Origin: Clostridia bacterium | GTDB taxonomy: Bacteria; Bacillota; Clostridia; Christensenellales; Borkfalkiaceae | Assembly: GCA_900767495.1 (NCBI GenBank) | Contig: CAAFZH010000017.1 | Location: 1-7,160, forward strand | Direction: 5' to 3' | Length of the DNA: 7,160 bases | Shown here: positions 6,761 to 7,160 of the stretch, piece by piece | Position numbering within the stretch: position 1 is the stretch's first letter | Layout: each line of letters starts with the position of its first letter | Translations under genes and position numbers: made by a program | Notes under the pieces: generated by a model | The model's input: only the letters and a program-made list of their open reading frames with translations | What the model was told of the DNA's origin: nothing | The model's database searches: none

Positions 6761-6789
6761 TTTTCAAACTTGAAAATTTATAGTATAAT
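6761..6789 (+). promoter_or_regulatory. Probable promoter of the DUF4177-like gene, overlapping a palindrome
   Basis: A perfect -10 TATAAT (6784-6789) lies 17 bp after TTTTCA (6761-6766; four of six -35 positions). A second TATAAT at 6796-6801 makes the exact start uncertain. The -35 box is covered by a perfect 7-bp inverted repeat, TTTTCAA-AC-TTGAAAA (6761-6776), a possible operator. No convincing terminator for the upstream operon is visible between 6694 and here, so read-through is possible. Confidence 0.55.
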
Positions 6790-6812
6790 AGTATATATAA
6801 TATAGTTTTATC

Positions 6813-6818
6813 GAGGTG
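6813..6818 (+). promoter_or_regulatory. Ribosome binding site of the DUF4177-like gene
   Basis: GAGGTG ends 5 nt before the ATG at 6824, which selects this start over an in-frame ATG two codons later. Confidence 0.75.
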
Positions 6819-6823
6819 CTTTT

Positions 6824-7129
6824 ATGAAAATGTATAAAGTCGTTCCTTGTCAGAGCCGAGTAGTTGCTAACGATATGGACGAGGCTGCAAGCCGAGTTTC
6901 GTCGCTTTCAAACGTTATTCTTCGCGAAGCGGTGGGGGGATGGGAACTTATTGCGACGATGCCCGTTTTGGTTTGCAATAACAAATGCGGCGCAAAGGCA
7001 GTTGAAGAGCCGTACAACGCGCTCATTTTTGCCCGCGACGAAATTAAAGAAATTCCCGGCGGCAGCGCGTTGGAACAAAAAGTAAAGGAATACGACGAGA
7101 AAAAAGCAGCCGAATCCGAAAAAAAATAA
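6824..7129 (+). CDS. Small DUF4177-like cytoplasmic protein
   Basis: 101 residues, with no signal peptide or membrane segment. The layout MKMYKVVPC at the start, GGWELIATMPV at 38-48 and YNALIFAR at 64-71 matches the beta-alpha-beta pattern of DUF4177, a family of about 50-70 residues with a hallmark GWEL and a terminal IF-R strand. Its biochemical role is not known. Two additions stand out: Cys51 and Cys55 (CNNKC) with Cys9 in the core, which could bind metal or form disulfides, and a highly charged Lys/Glu tail (about 82-101) that may form a short helix. It has its own promoter and ribosome binding site, so it is probably a separate unit from the two-component operon. Confidence 0.75.
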   Translation: MKMYKVVPCQSRVVANDMDEAASRVSSLSNVILREAVGGWELIATMPVLVCNNKCGAKAVEEPYNALIFARDEIKEIPGGSALEQKVKEYDEKKAAESEKK

Positions 7130-7160
7130 TTTAATTGCGTTCGAACCCGCCCCGCCGCAC

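Noticed and set aside
7137..7155. GTTCGAAC near the window end as the T-arm of a tRNA gene
   Set aside because: The flanking bases do not form the 5-bp T-stem on either strand, and no acceptor or anticodon arm can be placed.

Overview
This 7.16 kb window looks like chromosomal DNA from an uncultured anaerobic Clostridia-type Firmicute, possibly of the Christensenellales kind found in animal guts. That placement is an inference from gene content and style: a lipoprotein with BspA-like leucine-rich repeats and an N-terminal 'ATC...C..C...ATGHKY...C..C' segment, Firmicute-type AGGAGG ribosome binding sites, sigma-A-type promoters, and a LytS-type kinase paired with a SARP-like response regulator. 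No marker gene confirms it.

Layout. Positions 3-170 (+) hold the C-terminal end of an unidentified protein whose start lies outside the window. It converges on a very large minus-strand gene (209-3874) for a 1221-residue secreted lipoprotein with an Ig/FN3-like N-terminal region and a long C-terminal array of BspA/TpLRR leucine-rich repeats. About 160 bp separate this gene from a divergent plus-strand operon. That operon encodes a membrane sensor histidine kinase (4034-5923; 7TMR-DISM-like sensor half, LytS/YesM-like kinase half) and a response regulator (5920-6693; receiver plus SARP/OmpR-like winged helix), with a 4-bp ATGA overlap. After a 130-bp gap with its own promoter lies a small cytoplasmic DUF4177-like protein (6824-7129). 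The last 31 bp show nothing.

How the parts may work together. The kinase and regulator are clearly a two-component pair. Divergent arrangement next to a surface lipoprotein gene suggests, without proving, that the pair controls the lipoprotein, or that the lipoprotein belongs to the process being sensed. The intergenic space holds a good sigma-A promoter for the lipoprotein (TTGGCA-17-TATGAT), an extended -10 promoter for the kinase placed so that transcription would begin at or next to its ATG (a probable leaderless mRNA), and between them an imperfect inverted repeat that could be an operator.

The most unusual points are the probable leaderless kinase start, the pairing of a DISM/LytS-type kinase with a SARP-type rather than LytTR or AraC-type regulator, the higher-order structure of the repeat array (alternating repeat classes and a duplicated 87-residue block), and the abrupt end of that array within a repeat unit. 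I did not find a CRISPR array, an insertion sequence, an RNA gene or a recognisable defence system.
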